Positions 8,093 to 16,337 of a stretch of 28,330 nt of DNA are shown piece after piece. The stretch comes from CAVBBU01 sp963593765 (lineage in GTDB: Bacteria > Bacillota > Clostridia > Lachnospirales > Lachnospiraceae). The stretch covers positions 1 to 28,330 of the forward strand of contig CAVBBU010000011.1 of the NCBI GenBank assembly GCA_963593765.1, written 5' to 3'. How positions within the stretch are numbered: position 1 is the stretch's first letter; the number at the start of each line of letters is the position of its first letter. The notes under the pieces are model-generated. The model was given only the letters and a program-made list of their open reading frames with translations, searched no databases and was not told the origin of the DNA. The translations under genes and the position numbers were made by a program.

Positions 8093-8518
8093 TTAGTCTT
8101 CTACAGTAATACCCATACTACGTGCGGTACCTGCTATCATGCTCATAGCTGCTTCTATACTTGCAGCATTGAGGTCTGGCATCTTAGTTTCAGCTATCTT
8201 CTGAAGATCTGCTTTGCTTATAGATGCAACCTTAGTTTTGTTAGGAACACCAGATCCACTCTGAATCTTGCAAGCCTTCTTAAGAAGAACTGCTGCAGGT
8301 GGAGTCTTTGTGATGAAACTAAAGCTTCTGTCTGCATAAACTGTAATGACAACTGGGATGATAACATCTCCCTTGTCTGCTGTCTTAGCGTTGAACTGCT
8401 TTGTAAATTCAACGATATTGACTCCGTGCTGACCTAGAGCTGGACCAACTGGTGGAGCTGGTGTTGCCTTGCCCGCAGGAATCTGTAACTTGATATATCC
8501 TTCTACCTTCTTTGCCAT
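8093..8518 (-). CDS. rplK: 50S ribosomal protein L11
   Basis: L11 binds the GTPase-associated region of 23S rRNA and takes part in factor binding and the stringent response. The 141-residue protein shows the N-terminal KLQIPAGKATPAPPVGPALGQHGVN (residues about 8-32, methylation and thiopeptide region) and the C-terminal domain ending in AGTARSMGITVED. AAGGAGG precedes the ATG. Confidence 0.98.
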   Translation of the reverse strand: MAKKVEGYIKLQIPAGKATPAPPVGPALGQHGVNIVEFTKQFNAKTADKGDVIIPVVITVYADRSFSFITKTPPAAVLLKKACKIQSGSGVPNKTKVASISKADLQKIAETKMPDLNAASIEAAMSMIAGTARSMGITVED

Positions 8519-8531
8519 ATTTAGCCTCCTT

Positions 8532-8559
8532 GTGGTTTTCTCGGGATTTTCCCTCCCAC
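8532..8559 (-). promoter_or_regulatory. Probable L1 operator in the rplK leader
   Basis: Just upstream of the rplK ribosome binding site the minus strand reads GTGGGAGGG, then AAAATCCCGAG, then AAAACCAC. GTGG pairs with CCAC at the base and GGGA with TCCC above it, with an asymmetric purine-rich internal loop. That is the shape of the L1-binding site on 23S rRNA and of its mRNA mimics before rplK in many bacteria. Binding here would block translation of L11 and L1. Confidence 0.65.
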
Positions 8560-8631
8560 GCTCTTCTATATTAGAAAAGCATATTTATATAAACATACTT
8601 TCGCATGAATATATCTAAAACATTTAATGCG

Positions 8632-9180
8632 TTATGCCTTCTTAACGTCAGCGAATCCAAGCTCGACCTTTGTTTCTCTTCCGAACATCTCTACGTTCAT
8701 AGAAACTGTCTTCTTGTGTTCATTGACCTCTGTAACTATACCTGTTACATCCTTCCAAGCACCGCTTATAACCGTTACTCTGTCGCCGACAGCATAGTCT
8801 ATAACTATCTTCTTCTCACGAAGAATAGTTCCCTCTGGAACATCAAAGCCAAGTGCTGCTATCTCCTCAGGAGAAAGTGCAACCGGCTTGCTGCCCGGTC
8901 CTACAAATCCAGTAACGCCTCTTGTATTTCTAATTACATACCAGGTCTCATCATTCATAACCATATGCACAAGCACATAGCCAGGGAACATCTTTTTATC
9001 TGATGCCTTCTCGACACCATTTTTGATCTCAACTACAGAATGAAGCGGAACACTAACATCAAAAATCTGATCCTGAAGTCCACGATTTTCTATAGTCTTT
9101 TCCAAGTCGACCTTTACTTTATTTTCATAGCCCGAATAAGTGTGGGCTACATACCACTTAGCTTCTGATTTATCAGCCAT
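8632..9180 (-). CDS. nusG: Transcription termination/antitermination factor NusG
   Basis: NusG binds RNA polymerase and links it to Rho or the ribosome. The 182 residues give the NGN domain (KWYVAHTYSGYENKV; about 1-110, with MFPGYVLVHM and the signature FVGPGSKPVAL) and a C-terminal KOW domain (GDRVTVISGAWKDVTGIVTEVN). A GTG at 9192 would add four residues but has no ribosome binding site; the ATG at 9180 is preceded by GGTGA, so I chose it. It lies between secE and rplK, the usual order. Confidence 0.96.
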   Translation of the reverse strand: MADKSEAKWYVAHTYSGYENKVKVDLEKTIENRGLQDQIFDVSVPLHSVVEIKNGVEKASDKKMFPGYVLVHMVMNDETWYVIRNTRGVTGFVGPGSKPVALSPEEIAALGFDVPEGTILREKKIVIDYAVGDRVTVISGAWKDVTGIVTEVNEHKKTVSMNVEMFGRETKVELGFADVKKA

Positions 9181-9198
9181 CTGTTCACCCACTTTTAT

Positions 9199-9390
9199 TT
9201 AAAAGATTATACCAAAGCCCATCTGGAATGCCCAATCAAGCAATGCTATAACTGTTCCTAGTATAAGTGATACTATAACAACAGCTACAGTCTGATTGAT
9301 AAGTGTTTCCTGAGATGGCCATACTATCTTCTTGAATTCGGCTTTTAGTCCCTTAAAGAAACTAACCTTAGTCTTATCATTATCTGCCAT
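9199..9390 (-). CDS. secE: Preprotein translocase subunit SecE
   Basis: SecE clamps the SecY channel of the general secretion pathway. This is the short single-span form: 63 residues, an amphipathic cytoplasmic helix (FFKGLKAEFKKIVWPSQETL, with the conserved KIVWPS) and one membrane helix (about 33-58). AGAGG precedes the ATG. It lies directly between rpmG and nusG. Confidence 0.97.
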   Translation of the reverse strand: MADNDKTKVSFFKGLKAEFKKIVWPSQETLINQTVAVVIVSLILGTVIALLDWAFQMGFGIIF

Positions 9391-9416
9391 GATACTACCT
9401 CTCTATCCAAACAGAA

Positions 9417-9566
9417 TTATTTTGTTTCCTTATGAAGAGTATGCTTCTTACAAAATCTGCAATACTTCTTTGTTTCCATACGGTCTGGATGAGCCTTCTT
9501 ATCCTTTGTCATATCATAGTTACGATTCTTACATTCTGTACATTCTAATGTAATTCTTGTACGCAT
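9417..9566 (-). CDS. rpmG: 50S ribosomal protein L33
   Basis: A 49-residue ribosomal protein beginning MRTRITLECTECKNRNY and ending KKHTLHKETK. Both zinc-binding pairs are present (CTEC at 9-12 and CRFC at 36-39), so this is the zinc-containing form; loss of these cysteines marks the zinc-independent paralogue made under zinc starvation. GGAGG lies nine bases before the ATG. First gene of the secE-nusG-rplKA transcription unit, with its promoter at 9648-9676. Confidence 0.97.
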   Translation of the reverse strand: MRTRITLECTECKNRNYDMTKDKKAHPDRMETKKYCRFCKKHTLHKETK

Positions 9567-9647
9567 GGTACTACCTCCAATTTCAAATCAAATAGATTAA
9601 AATCAATTAAGTCAAAAAAAAAAGACCTTCGAACTAGTCGCTAGAAC

Positions 9648-9676
9648 AATATATCATAGCCACTTTTGTACGTCAA
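9648..9676 (-). promoter_or_regulatory. Strong promoter of rpmG-secE-nusG-rplK-rplA
   Basis: TTGACG (9671-9676), a 17-bp spacer and TATATT (9648-9653) with TG one base before the -10. The leader to rpmG is about 75 bases and contains a run of ten T on the RNA strand (about 9615-9624) preceded by only a weak hairpin, so attenuation there is possible but not shown. Confidence 0.8.
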
Positions 9677-9697
9677 TCTTTTTATCTTAAACCGAGC

Positions 9698-9838
9698 CTA
9701 ATTTGGCGAAAAAACTTTGTAGTAAGGGCTAAATTCCGCATTTCGATTTACATAATCCACCACAAAGTCCCCTATCTTACACCTCTTTTCCCTATCACCT
9801 TTGAAATCTCTGCCTTGCCTAGACACCAGCCGCAGCAC
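9698..9838 (-). CDS. Doubtful 46-codon reading frame after comF
   Basis: An open frame of 46 codons begins with GTG at 9838, nine bases after the comF stop, and ends with TAG at 9698. Its product would contain KIGDFVVDYVNRNAEFSPYY, which looks protein-like rather than random, but I do not recognise it. There is no ribosome binding site, and its codons (CGG, CAA, CGA, GGG, GTG) are unlike the neighbouring genes. It could be a small protein, a remnant of a longer gene, or part of a repeat. Low confidence that it is expressed. Confidence 0.2.
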   Translation of the reverse strand: MLRLVSRQGRDFKGDREKRCKIGDFVVDYVNRNAEFSPYYKVFSPN

Positions 9839-9846
9839 CTACCAAC

Positions 9847-10569
9847 TCATCCTTCCCCAGCTATGCACATACTTAGATAATAAACCCTCAAAACTCCTGC
9901 CTGCTTAAGCACTCTGGTACATGCCTCTATAGTAGAGCCTGTTGTATATATATCATCTATTATTATCGCAGTTTTAATATCTCCTGCATATTTATCTGAA
10001 ATTGCAAATGCACTCTTTAGGTTTTTTAATCTTTCCTCCGGAGAAAGCTCCTTTTGTGCTAATGTATTTTTTCTTCTAATTAATATGTCACTTCTTACCG
10101 GCACTTTAATTATTTTTGAAATTCCATTTGCAAGAAGCTCTGCTTGGTTGTAGCCTCTTTTCCTAAATCTTGCAGGATGCACAGGAACTGGAATAAGGCA
10201 GTCTGCCCTCATAAGTGCTATCTGCTTTTTATATCTTGCTGCTATCATTTTTGCAAATGGCTCTACATACTCTCTTTTATTTTTATATTTTATCTGCACT
10301 GCTATATGTCTTGAAAGCTCATCATAATTAAGCAGTGCTCTTCCATATTCAAAGCTTTTTTCTCTTTGGCTGCAATCAAAGCAGTATTCATCAGTCTCGC
10401 TCGGCACCTCTCTGCCGCACCTCATGCATATAGGCTCTTTAACAAGGCTTAGTCTTTTAATGCAGCTCTTACATATAGTATGTCCTCTTTCTACTATCCC
10501 CTCACATACAGGACATCGCCTTGGAAATACCGAATCTATTATCCTATATCTTATCTTACGTAAGCTCAT
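9847..10569 (-). CDS. comF: ComF family amidophosphoribosyltransferase-like protein
   Basis: A 240-residue cytosolic protein needed in other Firmicutes for DNA uptake during transformation. Two zinc-ribbon pairs lie at the N-terminus (CPVCEG, CKSC, then CMRCG, CFDC; residues about 19-70). The phosphoribosyltransferase domain follows, with LIPVPVHPARFRKRGYNQAE (about 125-145) and the PRPP loop IIIDDIYTTGST (about 200-211). The start overlaps the recD2 end by 14 bases and has AGAGG just upstream, so translation is coupled. With comEA elsewhere in the window it hints at a competence apparatus, but ComF homologues also occur in non-competent species. Confidence 0.93.
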   Translation of the reverse strand: MSLRKIRYRIIDSVFPRRCPVCEGIVERGHTICKSCIKRLSLVKEPICMRCGREVPSETDEYCFDCSQREKSFEYGRALLNYDELSRHIAVQIKYKNKREYVEPFAKMIAARYKKQIALMRADCLIPVPVHPARFRKRGYNQAELLANGISKIIKVPVRSDILIRRKNTLAQKELSPEERLKNLKSAFAISDKYAGDIKTAIIIDDIYTTGSTIEACTRVLKQAGVLRVYYLSMCIAGEG

Positions 10570-12814
10570 CTATCCTCTCTTTTAATCCCGAATACCTTTT
10601 TAGCTCTATAGTATTTTCCATCATTCTATAAAAGCAGTCCGGATTTCCTATAAGAACCACGCAGCTTTTTGCCCTAGTTATAGCTGTATATATTAGATTT
10701 CTTGTAAGAAGCTTTCTTGGCCCATCATACAATGGGATAATGATTGCCGGATATTCACTACCCTGCGACTTGTGAATAGTTATAGCATATGCAAGCTCTA
10801 GCTGATCCGTTTCTGAATAATCATATTCAACTAGCCTTCCCTCGTCATATTCAACTGTCATAATCTGTGCAAAATCATTTAGCTCTCTGATAATTCCTAT
10901 GTCGCCATTATATACTCCCTCACCGCTTTGAATCGCCTCGCCAAGAAGATTTCTTATCTCCCATCTGATATGGTAATTATTTTTTATCTGCATTACCTTA
11001 TCTCCAATGCGGTATCTTACATTAGAGATTCTAGTTTCATCCTCTCTATATATTACAGGATTTAATACTTCCTGAAGTATACTATTAAGTCTTTCTACTC
11101 CTAGTTCTCCCCTTCGCATAGGCGTAAGAACCTGTATCTGACTGCTGTCAGTATTAACATATTTTGGAAGCTTTTCTCTGATAAGTGTAAGCATGGCTGC
11201 GATTATTTCATTTGGACTATCTCTTTTTACAAGCAAAAAATCCTTACTTCTTTTTGTTAAGTCTATAGGCTCTCTGCTTATCATTTTATGTGCATTGACA
11301 ATGATATCGCTATCCATAGCCTGTCTATATATCTGCTCTAGTCTTACTACGCTATATGCTCCGGAGTCTATAATATCTCTAAGGACATTTCCCGGTCCAA
11401 CGCTTGGAAGCTGATTAACATCACCAACAAGTATAAGCCTTGTTCCTACGCTCACCGCCTTAAGAAGTGCAAGCATAAGATATATATCTACCATGCTTAC
11501 CTCATCTACTATAATTACATCTGCCTCTAGCGGATATTCCTCATTACGAGTAAAGTGCATGCTTTCTATATGGTCACTGGCATCATCTGGATTGTCCTCT
11601 GTAATGCCGCCGGTAATTTCAAGCAGTCTGTGTATGGTTTTAGCCTCACATGCAGTCGCCTCTGTCATACGCTTAGCTGCTCTGCCTGTTGGTGCAGCAA
11701 GAAGTATCTCCTTATCCTGCTCTCTAAAATATCTTATTATAGTTTTAATAGTTGTAGTCTTACCTGTTCCCGGTCCACCTGTTATTACAAGCAGTCCATT
11801 TTTAACCGCCTCGAGAACAGCTCCCCTTTGCATATCATCTAATTCTATAGACTGCTCTTTTTCTATTTTTTTTATTTTACTTATAACCTTAGTTTCATCT
11901 ACAGTTGCCTTAACATCTAGGTCATGCAAAAGCCTTGCCGTATTAAGCTCTGTAAAATAATTTTTAATTAGATATATAATAGTCCTGTCTTCACTGCCAT
12001 CTAGCAGCTTTTTGCATTCCTTTATAACTATTCTTTTTTCCATCTGCATGTCAGATAGCTTATCTTCTATCTCAGAGCCCTCAATTCCTAAAAGCTCCGA
12101 GACATTTTGTAAAAGCATAGCCTTTGGAAGATACATATGTCCGTAGGTAGTTGCCTTTGTTAGGGCATAGCATATAGCACCCTTGATTCTAAATTCCGAG
12201 TTTTCTCTAATGCCTGACTTTATGGCTATCTCATCTGCTACCTTAAAGCCTATTCCGCTTATATCATCTGCAAGTCTATATGGATTGTCCTTTATGATTT
12301 TATAAAGCTCCTGCCCATACTCCTTATATATCTTCACGGCAAGGCTCATTCTTATTCCAAGCCTTTGAAGATATATCATGGCATCCCGCATTTCCTTTTT
12401 TTCGGATATCTGCGAGCTTATATTCATAGCCATACGCTCGCTTATGCCCTTTATCTCAGACAGTCTTTCCGGTTCTTCTTCAATCACTCTAAGCGTATCT
12501 GCCTTGAATTTTTTTATGATACGCTTTGCAAGTGCAGCCCCTACCCCCTTAATAGCACCAGAGGACAGGTAGCGCTCTACGCCTACCTCGTCCTCCGGTG
12601 TACTTATATCATATTCATTTACATACAACTGCTCACCATATACCGGATGTAATTCCATATTACCTGTAGCTCTTATGTAGGTGCCTTCATCTATATAATT
12701 AAAGCTTCCTACGAGTACATACTCCTCTTCACCACTGGAAACCTCCAGCACTGTGTAGCCATTTTCCGGATTGCGGTATTTGATTTTTTCTATATAACCT
12801 GTAACAGTTGCCAT
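10556..12814 (-). CDS. recD2: ATP-dependent RecD-like DNA helicase (RecD2)
   Basis: A 5'-3' superfamily 1B DNA helicase that acts without RecBC in genome maintenance. It has 752 residues, close to RecD2 proteins of Firmicutes (about 750-800). An N-terminal OB-like region (1-75) precedes helix-hairpin-helix segments (KGVGAALAKRI at about 89-99, ISGIGFKVADEIA about 185-197). The motor has Walker A GGPGTGKTTT (346-355), Walker B IIVDEVSMVD (about 434), GDVNQLPSVGPG, and the C-terminal motif AITIHKSQGSEYPA. The ribosome binding site is only AAGGA at long spacing, and it starts six bases after mreB. The recD2-comF pair is common in Clostridia. Confidence 0.96.
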   Translation of the reverse strand: MATVTGYIEKIKYRNPENGYTVLEVSSGEEEYVLVGSFNYIDEGTYIRATGNMELHPVYGEQLYVNEYDISTPEDEVGVERYLSSGAIKGVGAALAKRIIKKFKADTLRVIEEEPERLSEIKGISERMAMNISSQISEKKEMRDAMIYLQRLGIRMSLAVKIYKEYGQELYKIIKDNPYRLADDISGIGFKVADEIAIKSGIRENSEFRIKGAICYALTKATTYGHMYLPKAMLLQNVSELLGIEGSEIEDKLSDMQMEKRIVIKECKKLLDGSEDRTIIYLIKNYFTELNTARLLHDLDVKATVDETKVISKIKKIEKEQSIELDDMQRGAVLEAVKNGLLVITGGPGTGKTTTIKTIIRYFREQDKEILLAAPTGRAAKRMTEATACEAKTIHRLLEITGGITEDNPDDASDHIESMHFTRNEEYPLEADVIIVDEVSMVDIYLMLALLKAVSVGTRLILVGDVNQLPSVGPGNVLRDIIDSGAYSVVRLEQIYRQAMDSDIIVNAHKMISREPIDLTKRSKDFLLVKRDSPNEIIAAMLTLIREKLPKYVNTDSSQIQVLTPMRRGELGVERLNSILQEVLNPVIYREDETRISNVRYRIGDKVMQIKNNYHIRWEIRNLLGEAIQSGEGVYNGDIGIIRELNDFAQIMTVEYDEGRLVEYDYSETDQLELAYAITIHKSQGSEYPAIIIPLYDGPRKLLTRNLIYTAITRAKSCVVLIGNPDCFYRMMENTIELKRYSGLKERIDELT

Positions 12815-12820
12815 ATATAA

Positions 12821-13843
12821 TTAGTATTCCTTTTTCGCTTCCTGCACATCTCCATGTCTATATTCTATAAACTTACCTGTTCCTATAGCAACGGCTGTAA
12901 GTGGATCCTCTGCTATAGTTGTATTAATACCTGTCTTTTCATGTATAAGCAGGTCTAGTCCTGAAAGCAGCGATCCGCCTCCTGTAAGAACTATACCTCT
13001 ATCGTAGATATCTGCTGCAAGCTCTGGTGGAGTTCTCTCAAGAACGTTATGAACAGCATCTACTATCTGCAGAGCCGGCTCCTGAAGTGCCTCTAGCGTT
13101 TCATCAGAGGTAACTACTATAGTTTTTGGAAGTCCGGTAACTAGGTTCCTTCCTCTTACCTCCATAGTTAAAAGCTCTGGTCTTTTATATGCTGCACCTA
13201 TATTAATCTTAATCTCCTCGGCTGTTCTTTCACCTATAAGAAGATTATGCTTCTTTCTCATAAATCTAACAAGTGCTTCATCAAAATCGTCTCCGGCAAC
13301 CTTTATAGATGTGCTAACAACCGTGCCGCCAAGTGATATTACGGCAATGTCTGCTGTACCGCCACCTATATCTACTATCATATTACCGCATGCCTTAGAT
13401 ATGTCTATGCCTGCACCTATAGCTGCTGCTACTGGCTCCTCTATAATAGAAACCTCTCTTGCACCTGTTTGATATGTAGCATCCTCTACTGCCTTCTTTT
13501 CTACCTCTGTAGCTCCAGATGGTATACATACAGCTATTCTAGGCTTACGAAGAGTTCTCTTACCTACAGCCTTGTTGATAAAGTACTTAAGCATCTTTTC
13601 TGTAACAGTATAATCAGATATAACGCCCTGTCTTAGCGGTCTTACTGCTACTATATTGCCGGGAGTTCTTCCTATCATAAGTCTGGCTTCCTCGCCTATA
13701 GCCATTATCTTGTTGCTGTCTCTGTCTATAGCTACAACACTTGGCTCCTTTAATACAACTCCCTTGCCCTTTATATATACAAGTATGCTTGCTGTTCCTA
13801 AATCTATACCTATATCATTGGATATCATTCCAAATCCGAACAT
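12821..13843 (-). CDS. mreB: MreB/Mbl-type actin-like cell-shape protein
   Basis: A bacterial actin that guides lateral wall synthesis at the membrane. Its 340 residues begin with a hydrophobic MFGFGMIS, a likely membrane-binding amphipathic tip. The actin-fold nucleotide motifs are present: phosphate 1 (DIGIDLGTAS), phosphate 2 (VDIGGGTADIAVI, about 155-168) and adenosine (GIVLTGGGSLLSGLD, about 285-300). GGAGGCG precedes the ATG. No mreC or mreD is adjacent, so this is probably the stand-alone Mbl/MreBH-type copy rather than the mreBCD copy. It leads the mreB-recD2-comF operon. Confidence 0.95.
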   Translation of the reverse strand: MFGFGMISNDIGIDLGTASILVYIKGKGVVLKEPSVVAIDRDSNKIMAIGEEARLMIGRTPGNIVAVRPLRQGVISDYTVTEKMLKYFINKAVGKRTLRKPRIAVCIPSGATEVEKKAVEDATYQTGAREVSIIEEPVAAAIGAGIDISKACGNMIVDIGGGTADIAVISLGGTVVSTSIKVAGDDFDEALVRFMRKKHNLLIGERTAEEIKINIGAAYKRPELLTMEVRGRNLVTGLPKTIVVTSDETLEALQEPALQIVDAVHNVLERTPPELAADIYDRGIVLTGGGSLLSGLDLLIHEKTGINTTIAEDPLTAVAIGTGKFIEYRHGDVQEAKKEY

Positions 13844-13886
13844 ATATATCGCCTCCGACTTCTATAATTAATATGACTACCCTTAA

Positions 13887-13914
13887 GTTATATCATATTT
13901 CCTTTATTTGTGCA
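13887..13914 (-). promoter_or_regulatory. Promoter of mreB-recD2-comF
   Basis: TGCACA (13909-13914), a 16-bp spacer and TATAAC (13887-13892) with an extended TG. A second candidate lies just upstream (TTTAAA, 17 bases, TATAAT). The leader is about 35-40 bases from the nearer one. Confidence 0.55.
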
Positions 13915-14070
13915 GTATCGATTATAACTAAATCACCGCTCTTTTTAAAGTAGTTTATTAATTATTAATTTTTATTTATTCCTTTTTTCTTAAATGTCCT
14001 GTTAGTTATTTTAGATTTATTTTATAACTGCTCCACATTTTTGACACATATTTATTTTATATTATAGACA

Positions 14071-14250
14071 GTTATCCGAAAGGGTAACGAGCCTTTAGTT
14101 TCAGGTTACTGAAGCAAAAGCTTTTTCATACTCATCCGGGTAAGTAATTACCCGGTACCCCCTTAAACTTTTATCCCCCCTATATATAAAAGTTAAGAAA
14201 GAAGGAGCACGACTCGCAGCGTACTCCTTCTTTCAATTTTGTCTATTTTT
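14071..14250 (+). ncRNA. Candidate structured small RNA with C-rich loop
   Basis: The gap between mreB and the next gene (13915-14257) contains five consecutive hairpins that read best on the plus strand. They are 14071-14088 (7-bp stem, GAAA loop), 14091-14121 (about 12 bp, GTTA loop), 14136-14155 (perfect 8 bp, GTAA loop), 14162-14197 (12 bp with one bulge, loop starting CCCCCC) and the terminator stem 14197-14234 followed by U-rich sequence. In the first two stems a pair is G-U on the plus strand but would be C-A on the minus strand, which favours a plus-strand RNA. C-rich loops are typical of Firmicutes small RNAs that pair with ribosome binding sites. A TTGACA/TATAGA pair (14041-14068) lies upstream. 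Not a known class that I recognise. Confidence 0.45.
14197..14234. terminator. Probably bidirectional terminator stem
   Basis: GAAAGAAGGAG(T/C)AC pairs with its complement over 14 bases around a 10-base loop. It lies 24 bases after the stop of the minus-strand gene at 14258 and has moderately U-rich sequence on both sides. The stem is perfect (one G-U) as minus-strand RNA and has one C-A mismatch as plus-strand RNA. Confidence 0.75.
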
Positions 14251-14257
14251 TCATTAT

Positions 14258-16285
14258 CTAGTTTATATCGCCTGTTTCTATTCCGGCTACATTGCTTGCT
14301 ATAAGCTTTGGCTCTGTATCTGTCTCGCCATTCCAGTAATATAAGTCTCCCTGCTTCTTATAGGAATCATAATCACACAAAAGCAGGAAATGCCCATCTG
14401 CATATGCCGAATATCCAGAAACAGAATCCTTGATTTCTGTCATGCTTCCATTTTCATATCTCCCAAGATTAGCTACATAGCTACCACTGCCTACCGAGCT
14501 GGTGTCAATGTATGTATCCTTTATTATATCTATAGGACTATCAAGGCTTTCCTCATCATATATAAAATTAAGTACATTTTTTGCCACAGACTCACCGTTT
14601 ATATATACGTCATAGATATATAAATTCGACTTTACAGATACATACTTTCCATTAATAGCTGTAACTACATAGCCGGCATCATTTTCCGCTAGCTTATCCT
14701 TGCTTACTATGCCGTCCTTGCTATATTCTATCTTATAGGTTGTCTTTGGCTTATCCATATATGTGAAATATGTTTCTGTATCATCAGACTTATCTACTGC
14801 CGAATAATAAAATACATCCTCATATACATCGTTACATTTAGAAAACAAATCAAAGTTAAAGCTATAAGCTATATCAAAGGAAACCGCACTGCTATCCATA
14901 GCCATATAATAATTAGATGCAGCAAATATATTATTATTAACATTCTCCTTAAGCTGGTCTAGTGAATCTGGTATCTCATCTACCTCTAGCTTCTTGATTT
15001 TATTTGGTTCATAAGCAGCATATAAAAGTCTGTTGTTATTACATTTTACTGTAGCAGTTATGTCGGTATAGAATACATTGTCCGCAACATGACTTGTGGT
15101 GCCATTAGAATAAAAATATAGGCTTTGTCCTTGCGTATATATCTCCTCACCATTTATGCAATCCGGCCATGTTACCTTATTAGTATCATCATCCCCGAAA
15201 TCCTGCACCTCTTCCTCACTGCCGCCATCGTCTAGGGAATAGCTGTACTGTTTTATCTCCTTACGTCCCTTTGTATTATTAATTATAAAGTCCTCTAAGT
15301 AATTTTGCCTGTCGCCCTTTACAAAATATATATCTCCTGTATTTTCTACAAAGCAGGTATATGATATTCCATTTTCAATTTGCTTAGCACTCTCAAGATT
15401 TTCTATAACATACAAATCTGTATTAGTATTTGTATAATAAATTTTATCTAAAGACTCGCTGTGACCTTCTATATAATTTATATCATCTGCTACCTTAGAA
15501 GCCTCCTCATCCTGCGAATAGTATACATATCCATCTCCAAGATTATTATAGAAAAACATCAGCGACTTATCCTTGTCTATATAATAGCTTGCTACAGATG
15601 TTCCAAGCTTTTTGATTTTTGTATCATTTAAATTATCTGCAAGCACTACCGAATACAAAACTCCATTGCTTGTTTCGTATATAAGCTCATTATTACTAAG
15701 CATAGCCGCCTCGGATACATTGTCCGATATAAGAATGTCCTCTCTCTTATCCTCATCGACGCTTAAAACCGAATAGGACAATGTTCCTGCTACGCCGGTA
15801 TTTTCATAGCTCATATTCTTTATAAATGCCGCATATTTTCCATCGCTGGTTATATATGTATTGTCGGCAATATTATAATACTCGCTGCTATAGTCGCTAC
15901 CTAGCTTTGTTATTCTAGTTGTTTTATCCTTTTTTGCATCATAAGAATATAATGCATCCGCATCATAATATATAACAGCTGGCTCCGTCCGCTCTTCTAT
16001 GCTTTGGCCTATGCTAGGCAGGCTGATTTTGCCTCTTTTTTGGGCAACTATAAAAATTCCTACTACTCCTACTAATGCAAGAAGTAATATTATAGTAGTA
16101 ACAAATGCCGCTATCGCACGAAGAAAAGGATGCTTCTTCTTTTTGGGCGGCTCGTTATATATATAATTATTTACAACTGGCTTTGGACTTGGAGCTATAG
16201 TCTCACTAAGCTTCATTCCGCAGTCAGGACAATATCCCATGCTCTCATCAATATCACTTTTTTTACATCTAGGGCAGATCTTCAT
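14258..16285 (-). CDS. Large zinc-ribbon membrane protein with extracellular propeller-like domain
   Basis: The protein has 675 residues from the ATG at 16285, which has GAGG upstream and puts the zinc ribbon at the N-terminus (Cys 4, 7, 19, 22). An earlier ATG at 16336 would add 17 residues but overlaps the promoter region. A Lys-rich stretch precedes one membrane segment (about 55-78); the remaining 600 residues would be outside the cell. They are rich in Tyr, Asp, Asn and Ser with recurring short strands of the kind 'DGKYAAFIKN', 'ADALYSYDAKKDKTTRI' and 'GDIYFVKG', as in beta-propeller or DUF5050-like repeats. I do not recognise a specific family. The layout (ribbon, one span, large outer domain) is like the protein at 3774-5141. 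Possible envelope sensor or scaffold; function unknown. Confidence 0.8.
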   Translation of the reverse strand: MKICPRCKKSDIDESMGYCPDCGMKLSETIAPSPKPVVNNYIYNEPPKKKKHPFLRAIAAFVTTIILLLALVGVVGIFIVAQKRGKISLPSIGQSIEERTEPAVIYYDADALYSYDAKKDKTTRITKLGSDYSSEYYNIADNTYITSDGKYAAFIKNMSYENTGVAGTLSYSVLSVDEDKREDILISDNVSEAAMLSNNELIYETSNGVLYSVVLADNLNDTKIKKLGTSVASYYIDKDKSLMFFYNNLGDGYVYYSQDEEASKVADDINYIEGHSESLDKIYYTNTNTDLYVIENLESAKQIENGISYTCFVENTGDIYFVKGDRQNYLEDFIINNTKGRKEIKQYSYSLDDGGSEEEVQDFGDDDTNKVTWPDCINGEEIYTQGQSLYFYSNGTTSHVADNVFYTDITATVKCNNNRLLYAAYEPNKIKKLEVDEIPDSLDQLKENVNNNIFAASNYYMAMDSSAVSFDIAYSFNFDLFSKCNDVYEDVFYYSAVDKSDDTETYFTYMDKPKTTYKIEYSKDGIVSKDKLAENDAGYVVTAINGKYVSVKSNLYIYDVYINGESVAKNVLNFIYDEESLDSPIDIIKDTYIDTSSVGSGSYVANLGRYENGSMTEIKDSVSGYSAYADGHFLLLCDYDSYKKQGDLYYWNGETDTEPKLIASNVAGIETGDIN

Positions 16286-16308
16286 AAAATATATTCCTCT
16301 TTCCTTCA

Positions 16309-16337
16309 TTGATATACATACTGTTTTATTATACAAT
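16309..16337 (+). promoter_or_regulatory. Promoter of the CmpB-family gene
   Basis: TTGATA (16309-16314), 17-bp spacer, TACAAT (16332-16337), giving a leader of about 30 bases. Its -10 overlaps that of the divergent minus-strand promoter. Confidence 0.65.

Noticed and set aside
9600..9647. Attenuator in the rpmG leader (run of ten T)
   Set aside because: Only a 3-4 bp stem precedes the run, too weak to call a terminator.
11493..11960. Plus-strand frame of 155 codons inside recD2
   Set aside because: Antisense to the conserved helicase motor; it has no ribosome binding site and a low-complexity Ser/Val composition typical of shadows.
14071..14155. Cyclic-di-GMP or glycine riboswitch, suggested by CCGAAAGGG and the GAAA loop
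   Set aside because: The conserved ACGCAAAG or GGAGAG cores and the tetraloop receptor are missing, and no gene lies downstream on the plus strand.
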